From Arachis hypogaea (lineage: Eukaryota > Streptophyta > Magnoliopsida > Fabales > Fabaceae), in contig NC_092048.1 of assembly GCF_003086295.3 (NCBI RefSeq), positions 86,222,626 through 86,286,625 of the forward strand: a stretch of 64,000 bases of DNA. Direction: 5' to 3'. A model generated the notes under the pieces. It worked only from the letters and a program-made list of their open reading frames with translations, made no database searches and had not been told where the DNA came from. Each line of letters opens with the position of its first letter. Position 1 is the first letter of the stretch. This document shows, piece by piece, positions 32,779 to 43,947 of the stretch. Made by a program: the position numbers and the translations under genes.

Positions 32779-32796
32779 CCCACGGTGGGCGCCAAT
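32779..32796 (-). other. Tat primer-binding site
   Basis: On the minus strand the word ATTGGCGCCCACCGTGG directly follows the LTR end ...AAGATCA. This TGGCGCCCACCGTGG-type PBS is the one known from Tat/Ogre elements. Confidence 0.85.
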
Positions 32797-32930
32797 TGAT
32801 CTTGCTTGCGAAATAAAGGTGTTAACCGAGTTATATCCTCAGAGGCTGGGTGTCCAACTCTTGAGTCCGAGCTTTTTCTTTGTGTGGTGATGTGAAAGTA
32901 TGAGCAATGAAGAGGAGGGGAGTGTACCTG
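32797..32930 (-). repeat. Tat 5' LTR, left piece
   Basis: Homologous to 15648-15786 of the other LTR. It is split by the element at 32931-43942 and continues at 43948. Confidence 0.85.
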
Positions 32931-34696
32931 TGGTGCACGAAATTGTGATGTCCAGGCTCAAACTATTCCTGGCACGTGAGCAACTTGGTACGCGTAATCG
33001 TGATTACACATTCATAATATGTCACAACTTCGATACAACTAACCAGCAAGTGCACTGGGTCGTCCAAGTAATACCTTACGTGAGTAAGGGTCGAATCCCA
33101 CGGAGATTGTTGGTATGAAGCAAGCTATGGTCACCTTGTAAATCTCAGTCAGGCAGATATAAAGTGATAATGGTGTTTTCGAATATTATATAATAAAATA
33201 GGGATAGAGATACTTATGTAAATCATTGGTAGGAATTTCAGATAAGCGAATGGAGATGCTTTTCGTTCCTCTGAACCTCTGCTTTCCTGCTATCTTCATC
33301 CAATCAGTCTCACTCCTTTCCATGGCTGGCTTTATGTGATACATCACCACTGTTAATGGCTACTTTTGGTCATCTCTCGGGAAAATGATCCAATGCCCTG
33401 TCACGGCACGGCTAATCGTCTGGAGGCATCACCCTTGCCAATGGCTTCATCTTATCCTCTCAGTGAATAATATGCTCACGCACCCTGTCACGGCACGGCT
33501 ATTCATCTGTCGGTTCTCGATCATGCTGGAATAGGATTTACTATCCTTTTGCGTCTGTCACTAACGCCCTGCAATCGCGAGTTCGGAGCTCGTCACAGTC
33601 ATTCAATCATTGAATCCTACTCGGAATACCACAGACAAGGTTTAGACCTTCCGGATTCTCTTGAATGCCGCCATCATTCTAGCTTACGCCACGAAGATTC
33701 TGGTTAGGAGATCTAAGAGATATTCATTCTAGCTTATTTCATGTAGAACGGAAGTGTTTGTCAGGCACACGTTCATAATGGAGAATGGTGATGAGCGTCA
33801 CACATAATCATCACCTTCATCACGTTCTTGGGTGCGAATGGATATCTTAGAAGCGAAATAAGATGAATTGAATAGAAAACAGTAGCACTTTGCATTAATC
33901 TTTGAGGAACAGCAGAGCTCCACACCTTAATCTATGGAGTGTAGAAACTCTACCGTATGAAAATACATAAGTGAAGGTCCAGGCATGGCCGAGATGGCCA
34001 GCCCCCTAAAGCATGATCAATAGTCTCCTAAGATGAACAATGGATTAAGACTGAGACCAAAGATGTCAAAAAGACTAGTAAAAGGTCCTATTTATAATAA
34101 ACTAGTCACTAGGGTTTACATGAGTAAGTAATTGATGCATAAATCCACTTCCTGGGCCCACTTGGTATATGTTTGGGCTGAGCCTGAGTGTTGCACGTGC
34201 AGAGGCCATTTGTGGAGTTGAACGCCAGCTTTTGTGCCAGTTTGGGCGTTCAACTCTGGTTTTGGCTCCTTTTCTGGCGCTGGACGCCAGATTTGGGTAG
34301 AAAGCTGGCGTTGAACGCCAGTTTACGTCATCTATTCTTGGCCAAAGTATGGACTATTATATATTAATGGAAATCCCTGGATGTCTACTTTCCAACGCAA
34401 TTGGAAGCGCGCCATTTCGAGTTCTGTAGCTCCAGAAAATCCACCTTGAGTGCAGGGAGGTCAGAATCCAACAGCATCAGCAGTCCTTCTTCAACCTCTG
34501 AATCTGATTTCTGCTCAAATCCCTCAATTTCAGCCAGAAAATACCTGAAATCACAGAAAAACACACAATTTCATAGTAAAGTCCAGAAATGTGAATTTAA
34601 CATAAAAACTAATGAAAACATCCCTAAAAGTAACTAGATCCTACTAAAAACATACTAAAAACAATGTCAAAAAGCGTATAAATTATCCGCTCATCA
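32931..34696 (-). repeat. 3' LTR of the FIDEL-like element
   Basis: TGGTGCACG to GCTCATCA in plus orientation. It includes the GGCGTTCAAC/GAACGCC palindrome cluster (34215-34325) and, near 33050-33115, an LTR motif shared with other Athila-like LTRs in the window. Confidence 0.95.
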
Positions 34697-36046
34697 CAAC
34701 ACCAAACTTAAATTGTTGCTTGTCCCCAAGCAACTGAAAATCAAATAGGATAAAAAGAAGAGAATATACTATAAATTCCAAACTATCAATGAAACATAGC
34801 TTCAATCATATGAGCGGGACTTATAGCTTTTTGCCTCTTGAATAGTTTTGGCATCTCACTTTATCCATTGAGGTTCAGAATGATTGGCATCTATAGGAAC
34901 TCAGAGTTCAGATAGTATTATTGACTCTCCTAGTTCAGTATGATGATTCTTGAACACAGCTATTTTATGAGTCTTGGCCGTGGCCCTAAGCACTTTGTTT
35001 TCCAGTATTACCACCGGATACATAAATGCCACAGACACATAATTGGGTGAACCTTTTCAGATTGTGACTCAGCTTTGCTAAAGTCCCCAATTAGAGGTGT
35101 CCAGGGTTCTTAAGCACACTCTTTTTTTGCTTTGGACCTTGACTTTAACCGTTCAGTCTCAAGTTTTCACTTGACACCTACACGCCACAAGCACATGGTT
35201 AGGGACAGCTTGGTTTAACCGCTTAGACCAGGATTTTATTCCTTTAGGTCCTCCTATCCACTGATGCTCAAAGCCTTGGGATCCTTTTTATGTGCCCTTG
35301 CCTTTTGGTTTTAAGGGTTATTGGCTTTTTCTGCTTGCTTTTTCTTTTTCTTTCTACTTTTTTTTTCTTTTCTATTTTTTTCGCCCCTTTTTTTTTCTCT
35401 TTTTTTTTTCTCTTTTTTTTTTCTGCAAGCTTTGTTCTTTGCTGCTTTTTCTTGCTTCAAGAATCATTTGTATGATTTTTCAGATTATCAAATAACATGT
35501 CTCCTAGTCATCATTCTTTCAAGAGCCAACATATTTAACATTCTTAAACAACAACTTCAAAAGACATATGCACTGTTCAAGCATTCATTCAGAAAATAAG
35601 AAGCATTGTCACCACATCAATATAATTAAACTAAGTTCAAGGATAAATTCGAAACTCATGTACTTCTTGTTCTTTTGAATTAAAACATTTTTCATTTAAG
35701 AGAGGTGATGGATTCATAGGACATTCATAACTTTAAGACAAAGTTACTAACTACTAATGATCATGTAATGAAGACACAAACATAGATAAGCACATAACAT
35801 AGAAAACGAAAAACAGAAGAAAGAAGAACAAGGAATGAATCCACCTTAGTGATGGTGGCGTTTCCTTCTTGAGGAACCAATGATGTCCTTGAGCTCTTCT
35901 ATGTCTCTTCCTTGTCTTTGTTGCTCCTCCCTCATTGCTTTTTGATCTTCTCTTATTTCATGAAGCATGATGGAGTGCTCTTGATGTTCCACCCTTAGTT
36001 GTCCCATATTGGAACTCAATTCTCCTAGGGAGGTGTTGATTTGCTC
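34697..36046 (-). other. 3' non-coding tail of the FIDEL-like element
   Basis: Between the second ORF and the 3' LTR. It contains a long pyrimidine tract on the plus strand (about 35330-35440, polypurine on the element's sense strand), which produces three spurious Phe-rich frames. No supported gene. Confidence 0.6.
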
Positions 36047-36997
36047 CTAACAATTTTGTGGAGGAAAGTGCATTTGAGGCATCTCAGGGATCTCATGGAA
36101 ATGATCTTCTTGCGCCTCTTGAGCTCCATGACTGGGCTCTCTTGCTTGCTCCATCTTTTTCTTAGTGATGGGCTTGTCCTCTTTGATGAGGATATCTCCC
36201 TCTATGTCAATCCCAGCTGAATTGCATAGGTGGCAAATGAGGTGAGGAAAGGCTAACCTTGCCATAGTGGAAGACTTGTCAGCCACCTTGTAGAGTTCTT
36301 GAGGTATAATCTCATGAACTTCCACCTCTTCTCCAATCATGATGCTATGGATCATGATGGCCCGGTCTATAGTAACTACAGACCGGTTGCTAGTGGGAAT
36401 GATTGAGCATTGAATGAACTCTAACCATCCTCTAGCTACAGGCTTGAGGTCCAATCTTCTTAGTTGAACAGGCTTGCCTTTGGAGTCAATCTTCCATTGA
36501 GCTCCTTCCATGCATATGTCCATAAGGACTTGGTCCAACCTTTGATTAAAGTTGACCCTTCTAGTGTAGGGGCGTTCATCTCCTTGCATCATGGGCAAGT
36601 TAAACGCCAACCTCACATTTTCCGGACTAAAATCTAAGTATTTCCCCCGAACCATTGTAACATAGTTCTTTGGATCCGGGTTCTTACTTTGATCATGGTT
36701 CTTGGTGATCCATGCATTAGCATAGAACTCTTGAACCATTAGGATGCCGACTTGTTGGATGGGATTTGTTAGAACTTCCCAACCTCTTCTTTGAATTTCA
36801 TGTCGGATCTCCGGATACTCATTTCTTTTGAGTTTGAAAGGGACCTCAGGGATCACCTTCTTCTTGGCCACAACATCATAGAAGTGGTCTTGATGGGCTT
36901 TGGAGATGAACCTTTCCATCTCCCATGACGTGGATGTGGAAGCTTTTATCTTCCATTTCCCTCTTCTAGAGGATTCTTCGGTCTTGGGTGCCATCAA
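36047..36997 (-). CDS. Putative plant transposon protein (316 aa), second ORF
   Basis: It starts MMAPKTEESSRRGKWKIKAS and contains WEMERFISKAHQDHF, NPIQQVGILMVQEFYANAW and LRRLDLKPVARGWLEFIQCS. I recall similar wording in the plant family annotated as putative plant transposon protein, found as extra ORFs in large gypsy elements. It is intact and located downstream of gag-protease in the place where pol would be. A short Lys/Glu-rich, His-containing C-terminal tail follows the conserved part. The molecular role is unknown; the family call is from recall. Confidence 0.7.
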   Translation of the reverse strand: MMAPKTEESSRRGKWKIKASTSTSWEMERFISKAHQDHFYDVVAKKKVIPEVPFKLKRNEYPEIRHEIQRRGWEVLTNPIQQVGILMVQEFYANAWITKNHDQSKNPDPKNYVTMVRGKYLDFSPENVRLAFNLPMMQGDERPYTRRVNFNQRLDQVLMDICMEGAQWKIDSKGKPVQLRRLDLKPVARGWLEFIQCSIIPTSNRSVVTIDRAIMIHSIMIGEEVEVHEIIPQELYKVADKSSTMARLAFPHLICHLCNSAGIDIEGDILIKEDKPITKKKMEQAREPSHGAQEAQEDHFHEIPEMPQMHFPPQNC

Positions 36998-37431
36998 TGG
37001 TAATGGAAAAACAAAAAGCTATGCTTTTACCACACCAAACTTAGAATATTGCTCGCCCTCGAGCAATAAACAACAGAATAGAAGAAGAAGAAGAAGAAAT
37101 ATGGAGAGGGAGAGGGAGATGTGGTTTCGGCCAAGAGGAGTGTAGAGGGGTGTGTTGTGTGAATTTGATGAAGAATGGAGGTCTTTATATAGGGAAGGGA
37201 AGGGGGGTTAAGGTTCGGCCATATGGGTGGGTTTGGGTGGGAAATTGGTTTTGAATTTTGAAGGTAGGTGGAGTTTATGAGTTAGGTTTATGGGGAAGAG
37301 TGGATGGATGTGAGTTGTGAGGAGGTGATGGGAAAGAGAGTTTGAGGTGATTGGTGAAGGGTTTTTGGGGATGAGTGTTTATGGGGTTGTGTGAAAGAGA
37401 GTGGTGAGAAGAAGTGAGTGGAGGTAGGTGG

Positions 37432-37574
37432 GGATCCTGTGGGGTTCACAGATCCTGAGTGGATCCTGTGGGGTCCACAGATCCTGAGTGGATTCTGTGG
37501 GGTCCACAGATCCTGAGTGGATCCTGTGGGGTCCACAGATCCTGAGTGGATCCTGTGGGGTCCACAGATCCTGA
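37432..37574. repeat. 29-bp minisatellite
   Basis: About five tandem copies of a 29-bp unit containing GGATCCTGTGGGGTCCAC and AGATCCTGAGT, nearly identical. It lies between the two ORFs of the FIDEL-like element. Confidence 0.95.
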
Positions 37575-37639
37575 GGTGTTCAAGGATTTACATCCCTGCA
37601 CTCATTAGGCATGTAAAAATGCCTTTATACCCAACTCTG

Positions 37640-37790
37640 GGCGTTCAGCGCCAGGTTGGTGGCCATTTTGGGCGTTCAACGCCCATTTGTGTGCCATTTC
37701 TGGCGTTGAACGCCAGAACCATGCCTGTTCTGGCGTTCAGCGCCAGAACCATGCTCTGTTCTGGCGCTGAACGCCAGATAGATGTTCCTC
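37640..37790. repeat. Cluster of GGCGTTCAACGCC-type palindromes
   Basis: At least five inverted words (GGCGTTCAGCGCC, GGCGTTCAACGCC, GGCGTTGAACGCC, GGCGCTGAACGCC) separated by 20-30 bp. Related words occur in both LTRs of the same element. Confidence 0.9.
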
Positions 37791-37970
37791 CAGGGTGTGA
37801 TTTTTCTTCTGCTATTTTTTATTCCGTTTTCAATTTTTATATTTATTTTGTGACTCCACATGATCATGAACCTAAAAAAACATGAAAAACAATAAAAATA
37901 AGAATTAGATAGACATTGGGTTGCCTCCCAACAAGTGCTTCTTTAATGTCAATAGCTTGACAGTGGGCTC

Positions 37971-40274
37971 TCATGGAGCCTCACAGATGTGCAGAGCTTT
38001 GTTGAGACCCTCCAACACCAAACTTAGAGTTTGGATATGGGAGTTCAACACCAAACTTAGAGTTTGACTGTGGGGCTCTGGTTGACTCTGCTTGGAGAGA
38101 AGCTTTTTCTGCTTCCTCTCCATGGTTGCAGAGGGAGATCCTTGAGTTTTAAACACAAGGGAGTCCTCATTCCATTGAAGGAATATTTCACCTCTGTCAA
38201 CATCAATCACAGCTCTTGCTGTGGCCAGGAAAGGTCTTCCTAGGATGATGGATTCATCCTCTTCCTTTCCAGTATCCAGGACTATGAAATCAGCAGGGAT
38301 GTAAAGGCCTTCAACCTTTACTAACACGTCCTCTACTTGTCCATAAGCCTGTTTTCTTGAGCTGTCTGCCATCTCTAGTGAGATTTTCGCAGCTTGCACC
38401 CCATAGATTCCCAGTTTCTCTATTACAGAGAGGGGCATGAGGTTTATTCCTGAACCAAGGTCACACAGAGCTTTAAAGATCATAGTGCCTATGGTACAGG
38501 GTATTATGAACTTTCCAGGATCCTGTCTCTTCTGAGGTAATGTCAGTTGATCCAGATCACTCAGTTCATTGATGAACAAGGGAGGTTCAACTTCCCAAGT
38601 ATCAATGCCAAATAATTTGGCATTCAGCTTCATGATTACACCAAGAAACTTGGCAGTTTGCTCTTCAGTAACATCCTCATTCTCTTCAGAAGAGGAATAC
38701 TCATCAGAGCTCATGAAGGGCATAAGGAGGTTTAATGGGATCTCTATGGTCTCTAGATGAGCCCCAGAGTCCTTTGGTTCCTCAGAGGGAAGCACCTTAT
38801 TGACCACTGGACGTCCCAGGAGGTCTTCCTCCTTGGGATTCACGTCCTCTCCTCTCCTCACAGGTTCGGCCATGGTGCTTATGTCAATGGCCTTGCACTC
38901 TCCTTTTGGGTTCTCTTCTGTATTGCTTGGGAGAGTACTAGGAGGGATTTCAGTGATCCTTTTACTCAGCTGGCCCACTTGTGCTTCCAGATTTCTAATG
39001 GAAGACCTTGTTTCATTCATGAAACTTACAGTGGCCTTAGATAGATCAAAGACTAGATTTGCTAAATTAGAAGCATTTTGTTCAGAGTTCTCTGTCTGTT
39101 GCTGAGTTGATGATGGAAAAGGCTTGCTATTGCTAAACCTGTTTCTTCCACCATTATTAAAGCCTTGTTGGGGCTTTTGATCCTTCCATGAGAAATTTGG
39201 ATGATTTCTCCATGTTGAGTTATAGGTGTTTCCATAAGGTTCACCTAAGTAATTTACCTCTGCTATTGCAGGGTTCTCAGGATCATAGGCTTCTTCTTCA
39301 GAAGATGCCTCTTGAGTACTGTTGGATGCAGCTTGTATTCCATGCAGACTCTGAGAGATCATATTGACTTGCTGAGTCAATATTTTATTCTGAGCCAATA
39401 TGGCATTCAGAGTGTCAACTTCAAGAACTCCCTTCTTCATAGGCGTCCCATTATTCACAGGATTCCTTTCAGAAGTGTACATGAACTGGTTATTAGCAAC
39501 CATGTCAATGAGTTCTTGAGCTTCTGCAGGCGTTTTCTTTAGGTGAATGGATCCACCTGCAGAAGTGTTCAGTGACATCTTTGATAGCTCAGATAAACCA
39601 TCATAGAATATATCCAGGATGGTCCATTCTGAAAGCATGTCAGAAGGACACTTTTTGGTCAACTGTTTGTATCTTTCCCAAGCTTCATAGAAGGATTCAC
39701 CTTCTTTCTGTCTGAAGGTTTGAACATCAGCTCTAAGCTTGCTTAGCTTTTGAGGAGGAAAGTACTTGGCTAAGAAAGCCGTGACCAGCTTATCCCAAGA
39801 GTTCAGGCTGTCTTTGGGTTGAGAATCCAACCATAATCTAGCTCTGTCTCTTACAGCAAAAGAAAAAAGCATGAGCCTGTAGACTTCAGGATCTACTCCA
39901 TTAGTCTTAACAGTATCACATATCTGCAAGAATTCAGTTAAGAACTGAAAAGGATCTTCAGATGGAAGTCCATGAAACTTGCAGCTCTGCTGCATCAGAG
40001 AAACTAATTGAGGTTTCAGCTCAAAGTTGTTTGCTCCAATGGCAGGAATGGAGATGCTTCTTCCATGTAAATTGGAATTAGGTGCAGTAAAGTCACCAAG
40101 TATCTTCCTTACATTATTATTATTTTCGGCTGCCATCTCCTCTTCCTGTTCGAAAAATTCTGAAAGGTTTTCTCTAGATTGTTGTAATTTAGCTTCTCTT
40201 AATTTTCTCTTCAGAGTCCTTTCAGGTTCTGGATCTGCTTCCACAAGAATGTTCTTATCCTTGCTCCTGCTCAT
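37971..40274 (-). CDS. Intact gag-protease polyprotein (767 aa)
   Basis: It starts MSRSKDKNILVEADPEPERT. Residues about 90-250 form a retrotransposon gag domain (NNFELKPQLVSLMQQSCKFH, FRQKEGESFYEAWERYKQLT, LSEWTILDIFYDGLS). A coiled-coil-like segment follows (FMNETRSSIRNLEAQVGQLS), then a retropepsin-like domain at about 590-710 with CDLGSGINLMPLSVIEKLG, the Athila form of the Asp-containing active-site loop, and ESIILGRPFLATARAVIDV. No zinc knuckle is obvious. The frame is open throughout, unlike the other gag genes here, so it may still be expressed. Its gag would form the particle and the protease would process it. Confidence 0.9.
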   Translation of the reverse strand: MSRSKDKNILVEADPEPERTLKRKLREAKLQQSRENLSEFFEQEEEMAAENNNNVRKILGDFTAPNSNLHGRSISIPAIGANNFELKPQLVSLMQQSCKFHGLPSEDPFQFLTEFLQICDTVKTNGVDPEVYRLMLFSFAVRDRARLWLDSQPKDSLNSWDKLVTAFLAKYFPPQKLSKLRADVQTFRQKEGESFYEAWERYKQLTKKCPSDMLSEWTILDIFYDGLSELSKMSLNTSAGGSIHLKKTPAEAQELIDMVANNQFMYTSERNPVNNGTPMKKGVLEVDTLNAILAQNKILTQQVNMISQSLHGIQAASNSTQEASSEEEAYDPENPAIAEVNYLGEPYGNTYNSTWRNHPNFSWKDQKPQQGFNNGGRNRFSNSKPFPSSTQQQTENSEQNASNLANLVFDLSKATVSFMNETRSSIRNLEAQVGQLSKRITEIPPSTLPSNTEENPKGECKAIDISTMAEPVRRGEDVNPKEEDLLGRPVVNKVLPSEEPKDSGAHLETIEIPLNLLMPFMSSDEYSSSEENEDVTEEQTAKFLGVIMKLNAKLFGIDTWEVEPPLFINELSDLDQLTLPQKRQDPGKFIIPCTIGTMIFKALCDLGSGINLMPLSVIEKLGIYGVQAAKISLEMADSSRKQAYGQVEDVLVKVEGLYIPADFIVLDTGKEEDESIILGRPFLATARAVIDVDRGEIFLQWNEDSLVFKTQGSPSATMERKQKKLLSKQSQPEPHSQTLSLVLNSHIQTLSLVLEGLNKALHICEAP

Positions 40275-42177
40275 ATGACAAAGAAGAAGGCACAGAAAAA
40301 TAATAATAATAATAGAGATCCTTTATACCACAGTATAGGGATCCTTTTGTGAGTGGAAGAAAAGAGGGAGACAAAGAATGTGATGTAAAGAAAGAAACAC
40401 ACTGTGAGGAGGCTAGAGAATGTGAGATGAGATGTTAGGATATGAATGAATAAATAGAATAAGATAGGGGAGGGATAATTTTCGAAAATTATTTTGAAAA
40501 AGAGTTAGTGATTTTCGAAAATGGTTTTTGAAAATTGTTAGCATTTTTTTTTCGAAAAATTTTTAAAATTAAAAATAAAAATAAGAATAATTAGTTAATT
40601 AAAAAGAAATTTTTGAAAAAGAGGGAAGATATTTTCGAAAATTAGAGAGAGAGAGTTAGTTAGGTAGTTTTGAAAAAGTTAAGAAACAAACAAAAAGTTA
40701 GTTAGTTAGTTGAAACAAATTTTGAAAAGATAAGAAGTTAGGAAGTTAGAGAAGATATTTTGAAATCAAATTTTTGAAAAAGATAAGAAGATATTTTTGA
40801 AAAGATATGATTGAAATTAGTTTTGAAAAAGATTTGATTTTAAAAATCTCAATTAATGACTTGATTCACAAGAAATCACAAGATATGATTCTAGAACTTA
40901 AAGTTTGAATCTTTCTTAACAAGCAAGTAACAAACTTCAAATTTTGAATCAAAACATTAATTGTTATTGTTATTTTCGAAAATTTGGTATAAAAATAAGA
41001 AAAACATTTTTGAAAAACATTTTTGGAATTTTCGAAAATAACTAAAAATTTTTGAAAAAGATTTGATTTTTGAAAAAGATTTTGAAAAAGATAAGATTTT
41101 CAAATTGAAAATTTGATTTGACTCATAAGAAACAACTAGATTTTAAAAATTTTTGAAAAAGTCAACTCAAATTTTCGAATTTGATGAGAGAAAAAGGGAA
41201 AGATATTTTTTTTTATTTTTGAAATTTTTATGAAAAATATGAAAATTATGCAATACATGAAATTTTTAGATCAAAACAATGAATGCATGCAAGAATGCTA
41301 TGAATGTCAAGATGAACACCAAGAACACTATGAAGATCATGATGAACATCAAGAACATATTTTTGAAAAATTTTTAATGCAAAGAAAACATGCAAGACAC
41401 CAAACTTAGAATTCTTTAATGCTTATGCACTAAGAATTCAAAAATGCATATGATAAACATGAAAAGACACAAAACAAAAAATCATCAAGATCAAACAAGA
41501 AGACTTACCAAGAACAACTTGAAGATCATGAAGAACACCATGAATGCATGAAATTTTCGAAAAATGCAAGATGCATATGCAAATGACACCAAACTTATGA
41601 TATGACTCAAGACTCAAACAAGAAACACAAAAATATTTTTGATTTTTATGATTTTCTAATTTTTTTGGATTTTTATTTTATATTTTTCGAAAATTATTTA
41701 GAAAAAAGAAAAATAAGGATTCAAAATTTTTAATATGAATTCCAAGAATCTTATGCTCTAAAGCTCCAATCAAAGGGTCAGGCATGGCTTAATAGCCAGC
41801 CAAGCTTTAGTATGTAACTCAGACATGACACGCCTGACATTCCTTACATTCAACAGCCAATTGGCTAAGAAAGATAAAGAAGCTCTTCTCTTGAGTATAA
41901 GAATTGAGACATGGCTTTACAGCCAGCCAAGCTTCAACATGCTTCATGAAACACTAGAATTCATTCTTAAAAATTCCGAAGCCATAGAATAATTTTTTTT
42001 ATTATTATTATATTTATTATATATTTTTTTTCGAAAACAAAAGAAAAATTTTTTTTGAAAGAGTTTTTGAAAAATTTTTTTGAAAATAAAACAAAAAGAA
42101 AATTACCTAATCTGAGCAACAAGATGAACCGTCAGTTGTCCAAACTCGAACAATTCCCGACAATGGCGCAAAAAACA
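40275..42177 (-). other. Leader of the FIDEL-like element with TTTTCGAAAA repeats
   Basis: A 1.9-kb untranslated leader between PBS (42153-42169) and gag. It is dominated by TTTTCGAAAA, TTTTTGAAAAA and related AT-rich palindromic words (dense at 40480-41240 and 41990-42090). No supported ORF. Confidence 0.7.
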
Positions 42178-43942
42178 TGGTGCACGAAATTGTGATGTCC
42201 AGGCTCAAACTATTCCTGGCACGTGAGCAACTTGGTACGCGTAATCGTGATTACACATTCATAATATGTCACAACTTCGATACAACTAACCAGCAAGTGC
42301 ACTGGGTCATCCAAGTAATACCTTACGTGAGTAAAGGTCGAATCCCACAGAGATTGTTGGTATGAAGCAAGCTATGGTCACCTTGTAAATCTCAGTCAGG
42401 CAGATATAAAGTGATAATGGTGTTTTCGAATACTATATAATAAAATAGGGATAGAGATACTTATGTAAATCATTGGTAGGAATTTCAGATAAGCGAATGG
42501 AGATGCTTTTCGTTCCTCTGAACCTCTGCTTTCCTGCTATCTTCATCCAATCAGTCTCACTCCTTTCCATGGCTGGCTTTATGTGATACATCACCACTGT
42601 CAATGGCTACTTTTGGTCATCTCTCGGGAAAATGATCCAATGCCCTGTCACGGCACGGCTAATCGTCTGGAGGCATCACCCTTGCCAATGGCTTCATCTT
42701 ATCCTTTCAGTGAATAATATGCCCACGCACCTGTCACGGCACGGCTATTCATCTGTTGGTTCTCGATCATGCTGGAATAGGATTTACTATCCTTTTGCGT
42801 CTGTCACTAACGCCCTGCAATCGCGAGTTCGGAGCTCGTCACAGTCATTCAATCATTGAATCCTACTCGGAATACCACAGACAAGGTTTAGACCTTCCGG
42901 ATTCTCTTGAATGCCGCTATCATTCTAGCTTACGCCACGAAGATTCTGGTTAGGAGATCTAAGAGATATTCATTCTAGCTTATTTCATGTAGAACGGAAG
43001 TGTTTGTCAGGCACGCGTTCATAATGGAGAATGGTGATGAGCGTCACACATAATCATCACCTTCATCACGTTCTTGGGTGTGAATGGATATCTTAGAAGT
43101 GAAATAAGATGAATTGAATAGAAAACAGTAGTACTTTGCATTAATCTTTGAGGAACACCAGAGCTCCACACCTTAATCTATGGAGTGTAGAAACTCTACC
43201 GTATGAAAATACATAAGTGAAGGTCCAGGCATGGCCGAGATGGCCAGCCCCCTAAAGCGTGATCAATAGTCTCCTAAGATGAACAATGGATTAAGACTAA
43301 GACCAAAGATGTCAAAAAGACTAGTAAAAGGTCCTATTTATAATAAACTAGTCACTAGGGTTTACATGAGTAAGTAATTGATGCATAAATCCACTTCCTG
43401 GGCCCACTTGGTGTATGTTTGGGCTGAGCCTGAGTGTTGCACATGCAGAGGCCATTTGTGGAGTTGAACGCCAGCTTTTGTGCCAGTTTGGGCGTTCAAC
43501 TCTGGTTTTGGCTCCTTTTCTGGCGCTGGACGCCAGATTTGGGTAGAAAGCTGGCGTTGAATGCCAGTTTACGTTGTCTATTCTCTGCCAAAGTATGGAC
43601 TATTATATATTGCTGGAAAGCCCTGGATGTCTACTTTCCAATGCAATTGGAAGCGCGCCATTTCAAGTTCTGTAGCTCCAGAAAATCTACTTTGAGTGCA
43701 GGAAGGTCAGAATCCAACAGCATCAGCAGTCCTTCTTCAACCTCTGAATCTGATTTCTGCTCAAATCCCTCAATTTCAGCCAGAAAATACCTGAAATCAT
43801 AGAAAAACACACAATCTCATAGTAAAGTCTAGAAATATGAATTTAACATAAAAACTAATGAAAACATCCCTAAAAGTAACTAGATCCTACTAAAAACATA
43901 CTAAAAACAATGTCAAAAAGCGTATAAATTATCCGCTCATCA
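42178..43942 (-). repeat. 5' LTR of the FIDEL-like element
   Basis: TGGTGCACG to GCTCATCA in plus orientation, 1765 bp, with the same internal landmarks as the 3' LTR, including the palindrome cluster at 43460-43570. Confidence 0.95.
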
Positions 43943-43947
43943 ACCTG

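Larger units (their letters stand above)
32931..43942 (-). mobile_element. Full-length FIDEL/Athila-like element lacking RT and integrase
   Basis: LTRs of 1766 bp (32931-34696) and 1765 bp (42178-43942), nearly identical by eye, flanked by a perfect ACCTG duplication (32926-32930 and 43943-43947). In minus sense: 5' LTR, a PBS-like word TGCGCCATTGTCGGGAA at 42153-42169, a long leader, gag-protease (40274-37971), a second ORF (36997-36047), a non-coding tail and the 3' LTR. The minus-strand LTR start TGATGAGCGGATAATTTA is one I associate with a major Arachis LTR family. No reverse transcriptase, RNase H or integrase fits in the remaining space, so it would need these in trans. High LTR similarity suggests it is the youngest insertion here. 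Confidence 0.92.

Noticed and set aside
32900..33118. ORF with VHEIVMSRLKLFLAREQLG (also at 42177-42365)
   Set aside because: It is antisense to the conserved terminal block of the LTR and occurs in both LTRs by duplication. No independent sign of coding.
35290..35599. Three Phe/Leu-rich ORFs
   Set aside because: They come from a pyrimidine tract in the non-coding tail of the FIDEL-like element.
37288..37536. ORF rich in GSTQDLWTPQNPLRI repeats
   Set aside because: It is a translation of the 29-bp minisatellite; the repeat unit shifts frame and there is no domain.
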